Assembly (NCBI RefSeq): GCF_009299835.1
Contig: NZ_VKCZ01000007.1
Location: 290,827 to 354,826, forward strand
Length of the DNA: 64,000 nt
Reading direction: 5' to 3'
DNA from: Microlunatus speluncae
GTDB taxonomy: Bacteria; Actinomycetota; Actinomycetes; Propionibacteriales; Propionibacteriaceae
In this document: positions 42,195 to 50,827 of the stretch, one piece after another
Position numbering within the stretch: position 1 is the first letter of the stretch
Layout: each line of letters begins with the position of its first letter
Notes under the pieces: model-generated
Databases searched by the model: none
Seen by the model: the letters and a program-made list of their open reading frames with translations, nothing else
What the model was told of the DNA's origin: nothing
Translations under genes and position numbers: made by a program

Positions 42195-43037
42195 TCATGA
42201 CGTGTGCCGGAGCAGCGCCTCGACGACGACCGGCCAGGTGACCCGCGGCAACCCCTGGCCGACACCGGGCAGCGTGAGCAACGTGGCGTTCGGGATCTCG
42301 GCGGCGAGCGCGACCCCGTTGCCGTGCGGGAAGAACGGATCCTCCTCGCCGTGCACCACCAGCGTCGGCGCGGTGATCTTGCCCAGCCGCTCGCGCCAGC
42401 GGGGTTTGCAGTCGATCGCCGCGAACATGCTCCCGATCTGGCTCGCTGGTTGTGCCGTCGGCGATCGGTCGGCCCGATCGAAGATCAACCCGATGGTGGC
42501 GCGTACGTCCTCTTCGTCGAAACCCCGCGACCCGGCCAGCAGCCGCGTCGACTCGGTCTGGTAGTCGATCACGCTCTCCCGATCGGTCCAGTCCGGCTGC
42601 GGCCGGCCGAACAGCTGCCCCATCACCGTGCCGTCATGATCAGGAAGATCGGGATCGACGGGCCCGGGCGCGACCGGGCGGGTGGCGATCAAGGTCAGCG
42701 ACGCGACCTGATCGGGATGGTCCAGTGCCAGCAACTGGGCGATGAAACCGCCCACGCCCAGACCGACCACGTGCGCCTGCTCCAGCTCCAGCGCGCGGAG
42801 CAGCTCGGAGGCGTCGGTGACCAGGTCGCGCAGGTCATAGCCCGGTGCCTGCGGATCGACGAACGTCGAGCGGCCGGCGTCGCGCAGGTCGTACCGCACC
42901 ACGTAGCGCCCGGTCAGGGCCGCGCACAGCTCGTCGGGCCAACTCGGCACGGTGATGCCGATCAGCAGCAGCGGCGGATCGGCTGGGTCTCCGACCGTCT
43001 CCACCGCAAGTTCGACCCCGTTGACCTCGATCTGCAT
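42195..43037 (-). CDS. Alpha/beta-hydrolase-fold protein lacking the nucleophile serine
   Basis: 280-aa alpha/beta hydrolase fold. The oxyanion region, the strand-turn YVVRYDLRDAGRST, the acidic residue region VVHGEEDPFFPHGNG and a late loop are in place. The nucleophile elbow reads VVGLGVGGFIAQ, with Gly where G-x-S-x-G needs Ser, so normal esterase chemistry is not expected. It could be a binding protein or a recently inactivated enzyme. ATG 43037 is chosen; ATG 43058 is possible, and longer versions enter palindrome A3. Confidence 0.78.
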   Translation of the reverse strand: MQIEVNGVELAVETVGDPADPPLLLIGITVPSWPDELCAALTGRYVVRYDLRDAGRSTFVDPQAPGYDLRDLVTDASELLRALELEQAHVVGLGVGGFIAQLLALDHPDQVASLTLIATRPVAPGPVDPDLPDHDGTVMGQLFGRPQPDWTDRESVIDYQTESTRLLAGSRGFDEEDVRATIGLIFDRADRSPTAQPASQIGSMFAAIDCKPRWRERLGKITAPTLVVHGEEDPFFPHGNGVALAAEIPNATLLTLPGVGQGLPRVTWPVVVEALLRHTS

Positions 43038-43107
43038 CGCTCGATTCTTCCGATTCATGACAGTTGTACGCCACCAGGCCCGGAAACTCATCGCTGCGAA
43101 CGGCGAG

Positions 43108-43164
43108 CCGTCACATCCGCGTGGACACGCCGCCAAAAGGGCCGCGGATGTGACGGGTCGGCGG
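43108..43164. repeat. GGCGGCGTGTCG palindromic element, copy A3
   Basis: Single copy between the DppF-like gene end and the hydrolase-fold gene. Its own ends are inverted (CCGTCACATCCGCG and CGCGGATGTGACGG), enclosing the shared GGCGGCGTGTCC core. Related to A1/A2 and A4/A5. Confidence 0.8.
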
Positions 43165-43167
43165 GGT

Positions 43168-44217
43168 TTAGGGAGGGAGGGTCAGGAGGGTGCGGAAGGC
43201 TTCGTCGGAGACCTCCGGGTGGTCGCGGTAGAGGTAGCAGCGGGCGGAGTGGGCGGGGGCGGTCAGGTAGTGCGGGGGTGGGCTCTCCAGGCAGTGCTGC
43301 TCGGCGAAGGCGCAACGGTCGGCGAAGCGGCAGCCGGGGTGGTGTTCGGGGACCTCCAGGGTGGCCTGGGCCGTCGCGCGGTGCTCGCCCCAGGGCTGCT
43401 TCGGGTCCGGCCACGGGATGGAGTCGATCAACAGCCGGGTGTACGGGTGCTTGGGCGACTCGATCACCGTCTCGACGGCGCCGGCCTCGACGATGCTGCC
43501 GCGATACATCACCACGATGTGATCACTGACATGGTAGGCGGTGCCCAGATCATGGGTGATGTAGAGGATCGGCACCTTCAGGGTCCGGTTGACGGTCCGC
43601 AGGCTCTCCAGGATGGTGGCCCGCAGCGACGCGTCGACCATCGACACCGGCTCATCGGCAATGATCAACTTCGGCTTCAGCATCAGCGCCCGGGCGACGA
43701 TCACCCGCTGCCGCTGCCCGCCGGACAACTGGTGCGGATAGCGGCCGAGCGTCTCGTCCGGGCGCAGGCCGACCGCCTCCAGCGCGGTCACCATCAGCTC
43801 CTGCCGCTGCGCCGTCGACCGGGCCAGCCGGAACTTCTGGATCGGCACGGTGAGCACGTGATCGACCTTGTAGAAGGGATTGAAGACCGAGAACGGGTCC
43901 TGGAACACGGCCTGCACCTCGCGCCGGAACCGGCCCAGGTCGGCACCGCGCAGCGAGGCGATGTCGCGGCCCTGGAACCGGACGGTGCCCTCGGTCGGCG
44001 AGATGAAGCCGAGCAGCAGGGAGGCCAGCGTCGACTTGCCGCTGCCGCTCTCGCCGACCACGGCGACCACCTGCGGAGTGTCGCCGCGGATGGTCAGTGA
44101 CACGTGATCAAGGGCGACGGTCGCGTTCTTGGCCAGCATGCCGCCGCGATAGATCTTGGTCGCCTGGTTCAGCTCGGCCAGCGGCGCGCTCGGGTCATGA
44201 TCATCGTCGGACGGCAT
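43168..44217 (-). CDS. Oligopeptide-type ABC transporter ATP-binding protein (DppF-like)
   Basis: 349-aa ATPase with Walker A GESGSGKST, signature LSGGQRQRV, Walker B LIIADEPVSMVD and the C-terminal Cys region CRFADRCAFAEQHC. Last gene of a complete binding protein-permease-permease-ATPase-ATPase operon. It overlaps the DppD-like stop by 17 bp. The substrate could be a peptide or an oligosaccharide. Confidence 0.93.
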   Translation of the reverse strand: MPSDDDHDPSAPLAELNQATKIYRGGMLAKNATVALDHVSLTIRGDTPQVVAVVGESGSGKSTLASLLLGFISPTEGTVRFQGRDIASLRGADLGRFRREVQAVFQDPFSVFNPFYKVDHVLTVPIQKFRLARSTAQRQELMVTALEAVGLRPDETLGRYPHQLSGGQRQRVIVARALMLKPKLIIADEPVSMVDASLRATILESLRTVNRTLKVPILYITHDLGTAYHVSDHIVVMYRGSIVEAGAVETVIESPKHPYTRLLIDSIPWPDPKQPWGEHRATAQATLEVPEHHPGCRFADRCAFAEQHCLESPPPHYLTAPAHSARCYLYRDHPEVSDEAFRTLLTLPP

Positions 44218-45214
44218 GGCTCTCCTGACTCTGGTGCAGGTGGCAGGCGACGAACCGGCTCGGCTCGGACTCCAGATAGTCCGGGGCGAGCTCGGTGCAG
44301 AGGTCGAAGGCCTTGGGACAGCGGGGATGGAACAGGCAGCCGGACGGCATCGACCGCAACGACGGCGGCAGGCCGGGGATGCCGCGGAAGGTCCCGCGGT
44401 CGGCCAGCTTGGGCAGGCTCTCGATCAGCAGTTCCGTGTACGGATGCAGCGGGTCGGCGAAGATGTCGTGGATCGGCGACAGCTCGGCCAGCTTGCCGGC
44501 ATACATCACCGCCAGCCGGTCGACGGTCTGCGCCATCAGGCCCATGTCGTGACCGATCAGGATCACCGCGACGCCGAGCTCCTCCTGCAGCTTGAGGATC
44601 GTGTCCATCACCTGACGCTGCACGACCACGTCCAGCGCCGAGGTCGGCTCGTCGGCGATCACCACCTGCGGCTGCATGGCGACCGCGATCGCGATGCAGA
44701 CCCGCTGCTTCATCCCGCCGGACAGCTCGTGCGGATACATCTTGCCGACCGAGCGGCGCAGACCGACCGATTCCAGCGCGTCCCGGGCCAGGCCGAGCAG
44801 CTCCCGCTTGTCGCGGCGGCCGCCGTGGTCCTCCAGCGTGTCGATGATCTGTTTCTCGATCTTGGTCACCGGGTTGAGCGAGTTCATCGCCCCCTGCGGG
44901 ATCATGCTGATCTTGCTCGACCGCAGCTGGCGCACCCCACGCTCGGGCAGCGTGATCAGGTCGTCGCCGTCCAGCATGACCTCGCCGGTGATCGTCGTCG
45001 GCGCCCGGAGCAACCGCATCAGCGCCAGCGCCATGGTCGATTTGCCGGAGCCGGACTCGCCGACCAGGCCGAGCTTCTCTCCCGGCATCAGGTCGAACGA
45101 CACCCCGTTGACCGCGCGCACCGGCCCGTCGTCGGTGTAGTACTGCACAGCGAGATCGCGCACCGACAGCACGGGCCGAGTCAGGTCGGTCTCCGGGCGC
45201 GTCCGATCGGTCAC
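44201..45214 (-). CDS. Oligopeptide-type ABC transporter ATP-binding protein (DppD-like)
   Basis: 337-aa ATPase: Walker A GESGSGKST, signature LSGGMKQRV, Walker B VVIADEPTSALD, C-terminal CLFHPRCPKAFDLC. GTG 45214 overlaps the permease stop as GTGA, so the long in-frame upstream extension is rejected. Pairs with the DppF-like ATPase. Confidence 0.93.
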   Translation of the reverse strand: MTDRTRPETDLTRPVLSVRDLAVQYYTDDGPVRAVNGVSFDLMPGEKLGLVGESGSGKSTMALALMRLLRAPTTITGEVMLDGDDLITLPERGVRQLRSSKISMIPQGAMNSLNPVTKIEKQIIDTLEDHGGRRDKRELLGLARDALESVGLRRSVGKMYPHELSGGMKQRVCIAIAVAMQPQVVIADEPTSALDVVVQRQVMDTILKLQEELGVAVILIGHDMGLMAQTVDRLAVMYAGKLAELSPIHDIFADPLHPYTELLIESLPKLADRGTFRGIPGLPPSLRSMPSGCLFHPRCPKAFDLCTELAPDYLESEPSRFVACHLHQSQESHAVRR

Positions 45215-46128
45215 TGCGACCTCCTGGATCGGGGGTTGGCCCACTCGTCCAACGCGAACGAGATCAGGAACAGCGACAAGATCAGGATCAGGATGATCGC
45301 GATCGGAATCCCCCACCACCACCAGAGATTGCGCAGCAGGGCGGAGAACTTCTGCATCCAGAAGAAGGTCATCCCCAGCGTCGGCTCCCGCTGCGAGCCG
45401 AGACCGAGCAGCTCCAGGCCGAGCGCCCCGTAGACGGCCGCGATCAGCGCGGAGACGAAGCCGGCCAACAGGAACGGCGCCAGGTTGGGCAGCAACTCGC
45501 GGATGATGATCTCCGGGCCGCGCATGCCGGACAGCCGGGCCAGCCGCAAGAACTCCCGCTCCCGCAGGGACAGCACCTGGGCCCGGATTGCCCGGGTCGG
45601 CCCGGGCCAGGCGAACGCGGCCAGGATCAGCGCCATGCTCTCGATCGAGATGTACTGCCGCAGCAGCGAGGCGATCACCACCATCACCAGGAAGCTCGGG
45701 ATGGTGAACATGACGTCCACCACCCACCTGATCACGTTGTCCAGCCAGCCGCCGTAGAACGCCGATACCAGACCGAGGACGACGCCGATGGCCAACCCGA
45801 TCGCGCCCGCCAGCAGGCCGATCTGCAGGCTGAGCCGGGTGCCGACGATCATCACCGCGAACAGGTCCCGGCCCTGCGCGTCGGTGCCGAACAGATACTC
45901 CAGCGACGGCGGCTTGCTCGCCGGACCGGCCAGCGGATACGGATCCTTCAGCGGATCGATCAGCAAGGTGCCGGCGGTGGAGAACAGCACCAACGCCAAG
46001 AACATGATCAGTCCGACCGTCAGCATCGGATGCCGGCGCAGGTAGAGCAGCAGGGACATGGCCCGGCCGACCCGCCGGCGCGGGGCTAGCAGGGTGCTGG
46101 TCTGGGTGGCGGCTACGGCCATCGTCAC
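45211..46128 (-). CDS. ABC transporter permease, DppC type
   Basis: 305-aa membrane protein with an N-terminal helix followed by five more. The family segments are seen: YLFGTDAQGRDLFAVMIVGTRLSLQIGL and the EAA loop RLARLSGMRGPEIIIRELLPNLAPF. ATGA overlap with the DppB-like gene. Compared with the permease fragment at 1-401, it is a different paralogue. Confidence 0.93.
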   Translation of the reverse strand: MTMAVAATQTSTLLAPRRRVGRAMSLLLYLRRHPMLTVGLIMFLALVLFSTAGTLLIDPLKDPYPLAGPASKPPSLEYLFGTDAQGRDLFAVMIVGTRLSLQIGLLAGAIGLAIGVVLGLVSAFYGGWLDNVIRWVVDVMFTIPSFLVMVVIASLLRQYISIESMALILAAFAWPGPTRAIRAQVLSLREREFLRLARLSGMRGPEIIIRELLPNLAPFLLAGFVSALIAAVYGALGLELLGLGSQREPTLGMTFFWMQKFSALLRNLWWWWGIPIAIILILILSLFLISFALDEWANPRSRRSQ

Positions 46129-47132
46129 GCCTTCCCGTAGCGGATCCGCGGATCGAGCAGCGGATAGATCAGATCGACGATCAGGGTGGCGAGGCAGACC
46201 GCGAAGACCAAGATCATCGTGATGCCGTACAAGAGGTTGTAGTCGAGCACCTGGATCGAGTTGTTGATCAGCAGGCCGAGGCCCGGATAGCCGAACAGGG
46301 TCTCCACCAGGACGGTCGAGAAGATGAACGTGCCCAGCGACAACACCAGCCCGGTCACCTGCGGCAGCAACGCGTTGCGCACCGCATAGCCCAGGAAGAT
46401 CCGGCGCGGTCTGAGCCCCTTGGCGTCGGCGAAGATGATGTAGTCCTCACCGGTGGTCATCACCATCAGGCTGCGCATCTGCAACGCCTGCCCGCCCAAC
46501 TGGAACAAGATCAGGGCACAGGCCGGCAGGAAGCCGTGCCTGATCACGTCCAGGATGAACTCCGGACTCAGTTCCGGCGTCGCCGTCCGGGAGTAGGCGC
46601 CGGCCAGCGGAAAGAGCTTCAGTTGGAACGAGAACACGTAGATCAACAGGAAGCCGAGCACGAAGGCGGGCACCGCGCTGGTCAGCATCGACGTCGGGAC
46701 GAAGAACCGCAACCAGCGCGGCGACCGTGGCCAGCCCAGCAACGCGCCGAGGATCGTGCCGATCACGAAGGCGATCAGGATCGACATCAGGCCGAGGCCC
46801 AGGGTCCACGGCAGCGCGTCCAAGATCACCGAGTTGACCGTCCGCGGATACTGGCCGATCGAATAGCCGTAGTCGAACCGGACCACCTTCAGCAGCGCGT
46901 TCCCGTACTGCTGCCAGATCGGCGCATCGACCCCGAACTCGCGTCGGTAGGCCTCGATCATCTGTTGTAGCCCGGACTGGTTGCGTCCGCCCTGGGTCGC
47001 CGCCTGCACCAGCCGTTCCATGATCGGGTCGCGCGGGCTGAGCTTCGGGATCAGGAAGTTGATCGTCGCCGCCGTCCACATCACCGTGATCAGCAGGCCG
47101 ATCCGTTTCAGGAGATACTGCCAGGAATACAC
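46125..47132 (-). CDS. ABC transporter permease, DppB type
   Basis: 335-aa membrane protein with six transmembrane helices and DppB features: QYLLKRIGLLITVMWTAATINFLIPKLSP at the start, EDYIIFADAKGLRPRRIFLGYAVRNALLP (EAA loop) near the end. GTG start 15 bp after the binding-protein gene. Confidence 0.93.
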   Translation of the reverse strand: MYSWQYLLKRIGLLITVMWTAATINFLIPKLSPRDPIMERLVQAATQGGRNQSGLQQMIEAYRREFGVDAPIWQQYGNALLKVVRFDYGYSIGQYPRTVNSVILDALPWTLGLGLMSILIAFVIGTILGALLGWPRSPRWLRFFVPTSMLTSAVPAFVLGFLLIYVFSFQLKLFPLAGAYSRTATPELSPEFILDVIRHGFLPACALILFQLGGQALQMRSLMVMTTGEDYIIFADAKGLRPRRIFLGYAVRNALLPQVTGLVLSLGTFIFSTVLVETLFGYPGLGLLINNSIQVLDYNLLYGITMILVFAVCLATLIVDLIYPLLDPRIRYGKA

Positions 47133-47147
47133 GGCCCCGCCTCGCTC

Positions 47148-48980
47148 TCAGCCCGCAGCCGGCTTCAGTCGCGTCAGCTCCAGGGAGAACGTCTTGAACC
47201 AGAACGCGCCCGGCAGGTACGGGTCCGCTTCCGTCGGCCAGCCGGTCCAGTAGGTCGTGTTGTAAGGGATCCGGTGCATCCACTGCACCAGTGGCGTGTG
47301 CGGCAACTCGGTCAGATAGATCTCCATCGCCTGCAGGAACAGCGGCAGCTCCTGCGGGTCGTCGACCGGGAGCGACGACATCTGCTCGACGATCTTGTCG
47401 TAGTCGCTGTTCTTCCAGTGGCTGCTGATGTCGCCGGCCGTGCCGATCTTGGAGAAGTGCCGGGAGTGCATCAGCTCCAGCGACGGATACGGATCCGCGA
47501 TCGCGCCGGCGAAGCCGAACAGGAACAGCTTGGCCGACCCGTCGGTCATCCGGGTGGTGGAGTCACCGGGCGTCTGCAGCGACGACTCGAAGCCGCCGGC
47601 GCGCAGTTGCTCGGCCAGGATCGCGCCGTAGTCGTTGACCAGATCGACGATGCCGTAGATCGTCGCGTCGACCCGTTTGCCGTCCTTGACCCAGAGCCCG
47701 TCGCCGTCCTTGGCGTAGCCCTTGCCGGTCATGATCGCGTCGACCTTGGCCAGGTCGTAGGCGTCGGTCGGGTTCGCGGCCAGCATCGGCTGGGCGGCAT
47801 CGAGGTATTTCTGCAGCGGCGGGAAGTTGGGGAACGGCAGGAAGGACGGCGTGCCGGCGCCCTCGTAACCGATGTCGACCAGCTGTTGCCGGTTGATCGC
47901 GTGGTTGACGGCGCGGCGGATCTCCACGTCGTCGTACGGCTTCGCGGCGCAGTTGAAGAACAGCGACTGCGGCCACCAGTCGGTGTAGCCGTACGGCGGG
48001 TTCCGGTCGGTCCAGGCGATGATCTTCTGGTTCTGGTCGACCACCTGCTTGATCACCGGCGGCCGCAGATCGAGGGAGGAGTCCAGCTCGTTGTTGATCA
48101 ACTGCTGGGCGGTGTTGGTCGGGTCGGTGAACGGGACGACGATGATCCGGGTCGGGGCCGGCAGTTCGGACAGGCCGGCCTTGATCGCCCACCAGTCATC
48201 GCGGCGATCGAGTAGCCGCTGCTGCACCGTCCAGTCGGCCACTGTGTAGGGCCCGGTCACCACCGGCCAGCCCTTGCCCGGGTCGTAGAACAGGAACCCG
48301 AACTGGTCCTTCTGATCTTTGAAGATGTGCTCCGGCACCAGGAAGATGCCCAGGTCGTTCTTGAAGTAGAGGAAGTCGAAGACGAACCGCGGCGCCGGCT
48401 TGGTGAACGTGATCTTCACCGTCTTGTCGTCCGTCGCCTCGGCCTTCTTGACCCATTCCCGGATGTCGGCCGAATAGGTCATCGCGCTGTTCTTCTCGGC
48501 CCGGAGCATCTCCAGCGAGAAGGCGACATCCTTGGCGCTGAACGGTGTCCCGTCGCTCCACGCGGCGTCGGTCCGGGTGGTGATCGTGACGCTGGAGAAG
48601 TCCGGCGCGTAGGCCGGCTCGCCGTCCGCTAGCCAGGGTGTGGTTTCGCCGTTGAAGGCGGAGTAGTACCAGAGCGGCTCGAGCATCGCCGCCAGGCCTC
48701 GCTGGTGGTTGAAGCCGGAGGCGTATGGATTGCAGATGCCCAAGTCGCTGCCGTCACCGTAGGTCAGCATCAGGGTCTGCTCGCGCGGCACCTCCGGCGG
48801 CCTGCCCCGCGGCACTTCCCGGGGCGCCGAGCCGGTGGCGGTCGGCTCGCCGCCCGAGGAGGGCGGCGGTGCGGGCGGCAACTCGGGCGTGCCGCAGGAC
48901 GACAGGGCCACGGCGGCCGAACTCAGGCCGGACAGGATCAGGAAGTCACGTCGGGAGCGGTCGGCAAACTTCGGTGTCAT
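47148..48980 (-). CDS. ABC transporter substrate-binding lipoprotein, DppA/SBP_bac_5 type
   Basis: 610-aa exported binding protein. The signal is of the Tat-lipoprotein kind: RSRRDFLILSGLSSAAVALSSCG, with the lipobox Cys at about residue 29. A Pro/Gly-rich linker precedes the SBP_bac_5 domain (AWSDGTPFSAKDVAFSLEMLRAE, then EIRRAVNHAINRQQLVDIGYEG). Long for the family and rich in Trp and Tyr, features often seen in sugar-binding members. Start has GGAGG 5 nt upstream. It heads the operon. Confidence 0.93.
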   Translation of the reverse strand: MTPKFADRSRRDFLILSGLSSAAVALSSCGTPELPPAPPPSSGGEPTATGSAPREVPRGRPPEVPREQTLMLTYGDGSDLGICNPYASGFNHQRGLAAMLEPLWYYSAFNGETTPWLADGEPAYAPDFSSVTITTRTDAAWSDGTPFSAKDVAFSLEMLRAEKNSAMTYSADIREWVKKAEATDDKTVKITFTKPAPRFVFDFLYFKNDLGIFLVPEHIFKDQKDQFGFLFYDPGKGWPVVTGPYTVADWTVQQRLLDRRDDWWAIKAGLSELPAPTRIIVVPFTDPTNTAQQLINNELDSSLDLRPPVIKQVVDQNQKIIAWTDRNPPYGYTDWWPQSLFFNCAAKPYDDVEIRRAVNHAINRQQLVDIGYEGAGTPSFLPFPNFPPLQKYLDAAQPMLAANPTDAYDLAKVDAIMTGKGYAKDGDGLWVKDGKRVDATIYGIVDLVNDYGAILAEQLRAGGFESSLQTPGDSTTRMTDGSAKLFLFGFAGAIADPYPSLELMHSRHFSKIGTAGDISSHWKNSDYDKIVEQMSSLPVDDPQELPLFLQAMEIYLTELPHTPLVQWMHRIPYNTTYWTGWPTEADPYLPGAFWFKTFSLELTRLKPAAG

Positions 48981-49292
48981 GCGAACCTCCGGGAAGACCG
49001 GAACGGGCGGCCGGCGGGCGGCCGAACAGCGCAGACGATCAACGACGGGACGGAACCGTCGTCGAGGCCATCGAGTTGATCATGATCGACAGGAGAGAGC
49101 GCTTATCGAATGGCTGTGCACAGGCGCCTCCAGTTCGTTCTGGGGGCATGCGACACCGGAAACCGGCATTGGTTCACGGGATTTCGGAAGACGGTTGCCC
49201 TGGCGATCTTGGAAAGACGATACCTCCGAGACCGCGAATCATGTCAAGGGTTAACCGGTAAAGGTGGACGGCCGGGACGTACCGATTCCGGG
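48981..49292. other. Regulatory stretch upstream of Dpp-type operon
   Basis: 312 bp between the SDR and the binding-protein gene, without a credible gene. It contains TTAACCGGTAA at 49251-49261, an ACCGGT-centred palindrome resembling LacI-family operators, and a GATC-rich segment near 49078-49090. Confidence 0.45.
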
Positions 49293-50066
49293 TCAGTAGG
49301 TCGCCCGGCCGCCCGAGGCGTCGAAGCAGAATCCGGTGGTGAAGCTGCAGGCCGGGGACACCATGAAGGTGATCATCTCGGCGACCTCCTCGATGGTGCC
49401 GACCCGGCCCATCGGGATCCGCGAGGTCATGTAGTCGATGACCTCCTGCGGTTGGCTGTCGAGGAAGTTGGTCCGGATCACGGCCGGCGCCAGGGCGTTG
49501 ATCGTGATCCCGTCGGTCGCGTACTCCTTCGCCATTGCTTTGACCAGGCCGATCAGCCCGGCCTTGCTCGCCGAGTAACCGATCATGGAAGGGTTGCCTT
49601 CCTTGCCGGCGATCGAGGCGACGTGGGCGATCCGGCCGTACTGCTGCTCGACCAGGTGCGGCAACGCGGCCCGGCTGACCACCAGCGCGCCGCGCAGGTT
49701 GACCGCGACCGCCGCGTCGAAGTCGGCCAGCTCGACCTCGTGACTGCGCCGGCCCATCGGCCCCTGGATCCCGGCACAGTTGACGACGGCATGGATCTGA
49801 CCGAACTCCGCGACGGCCGCGGCGAACGCCTGCTGCACCGAATCCGGATCGGTCACGTCTGCCATCGCGGCGATCGCGCTGTCGCCGGTGGCGACGATCT
49901 TGTTCGCCAGCTCCGCGACCGGCTCGATCGTCCGGTCGACGCAGGCCACCCGCATGCCCCGGCGAGCGAGATGAAGCGCGGCGCCCCGGCCGATGCCCGA
50001 TCCGGCGCCGACCACGAAGACCGTCTGCCCGTCGACGTTGCTCCGGTCATGATCGTTGAAGGTCAT
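49293..50066 (-). CDS. SDR-family oxidoreductase (FabG-like)
   Basis: 257-aa short-chain dehydrogenase with a complete active site: GAGSGIG nucleotide loop, NCAG, Ser in ASIAG and YSASK (Tyr/Lys). Resembles 3-oxoacyl-ACP reductases or sugar/alcohol dehydrogenases that use NAD(P). ATG has TACGGT exactly 6 nt upstream (50073-50078) and no ribosome site. Lies upstream of the Dpp-type operon on the same strand, so it could relate to the transported compound. Confidence 0.9.
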   Translation of the reverse strand: MTFNDHDRSNVDGQTVFVVGAGSGIGRGAALHLARRGMRVACVDRTIEPVAELANKIVATGDSAIAAMADVTDPDSVQQAFAAAVAEFGQIHAVVNCAGIQGPMGRRSHEVELADFDAAVAVNLRGALVVSRAALPHLVEQQYGRIAHVASIAGKEGNPSMIGYSASKAGLIGLVKAMAKEYATDGITINALAPAVIRTNFLDSQPQEVIDYMTSRIPMGRVGTIEEVAEMITFMVSPACSFTTGFCFDASGGRATY

Positions 50067-50171
50067 GCCCGAACCGTAGCCGGACCGATCGACGGTTGCG
50101 GCGACTCCGGCGAGCCTGTCTCGTCGCCGCCACCCGGAAGGTCGACCAGCAGCCGGGCGCCGAAGCCTTCC

Positions 50172-50699
50172 TCAGAAGGTCATCCCGGCCTCTTCGGCCA
50201 GGGCACGGGTGGTGCTGCCGCCGTCCAGGGTCTCGCGGATCAGGTCGGCGTGCCCGGCGTGGTGGGAGACCTCACGCAGGATGTGCAGCAGGATCCGCCG
50301 GACCGACCACCATTCCCGTTCCGGCGCCCACGGCGCGGTCGGCAGCGGGACGGTCGCCTCGAGGTCCGGCGTCTCCTTGATCACCCGATCGACGAACGCG
50401 GCCGCGTCGTCGAAGTCCACAACCAGGCCGGCCAGGGTGTCGTCCTCGGCCATGTAGTACTGCGACATCCCCGATTCCAGGTCCAGCTCGGCGTTCTCGT
50501 CCGGCTCGGTGATCACCAGGCACCAGTGCCACTGGGTCGCCGCGAGGTGCTTGGTCAGCCCGCCCAGCGTCAGGTCGCTGACCGTCGCCTTGGCCCGGGC
50601 CTGCTCGTCACTGAGCCCCCGCAGCGTGATCGCGAAGTTCTTCCGTTCGTCGGCGAACAGGTGCAGCAGGTCGGCGCGCTCGCCGCTGATCTCGGTCAT
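50172..50699 (-). CDS. DinB-like (DUF664) protein
   Basis: 175-aa DinB/YfiT superfamily protein. Candidate metal ligands are His in LGGLTKHLAATQWHW and the HH-H group in REVSHHAGHADLIRE, the classic arrangement. Similar in pattern to the gene at 31066. Biochemical role unknown, possibly a thiol-S-transferase. Divergent from a secreted protein across a region with a GAAACGTTTC palindrome (50753-50762). Confidence 0.85.
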   Translation of the reverse strand: MTEISGERADLLHLFADERKNFAITLRGLSDEQARAKATVSDLTLGGLTKHLAATQWHWCLVITEPDENAELDLESGMSQYYMAEDDTLAGLVVDFDDAAAFVDRVIKETPDLEATVPLPTAPWAPEREWWSVRRILLHILREVSHHAGHADLIRETLDGGSTTRALAEEAGMTF

Positions 50700-50752
50700 C
50701 TCGATCCCTCCCCTGGATGTGAATGCTGCGAGGAGCGTACGTCAGGAACGCC

Positions 50753-50762
50753 GAAACGTTTC
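50753..50762. promoter_or_regulatory. Short palindrome in divergent promoter
   Basis: GAAACGTTTC between the divergent DinB-like and Tat-secreted protein genes, resembling the core of LacI-type operators. No LacI gene is nearby. Confidence 0.35.
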
Positions 50763-50827
50763 CGCTCCGAGCGACGTAAGGCAGACCGAGGGCTCGATCA
50801 CCGTTCGCCACCGGAAGGAACCCGATC

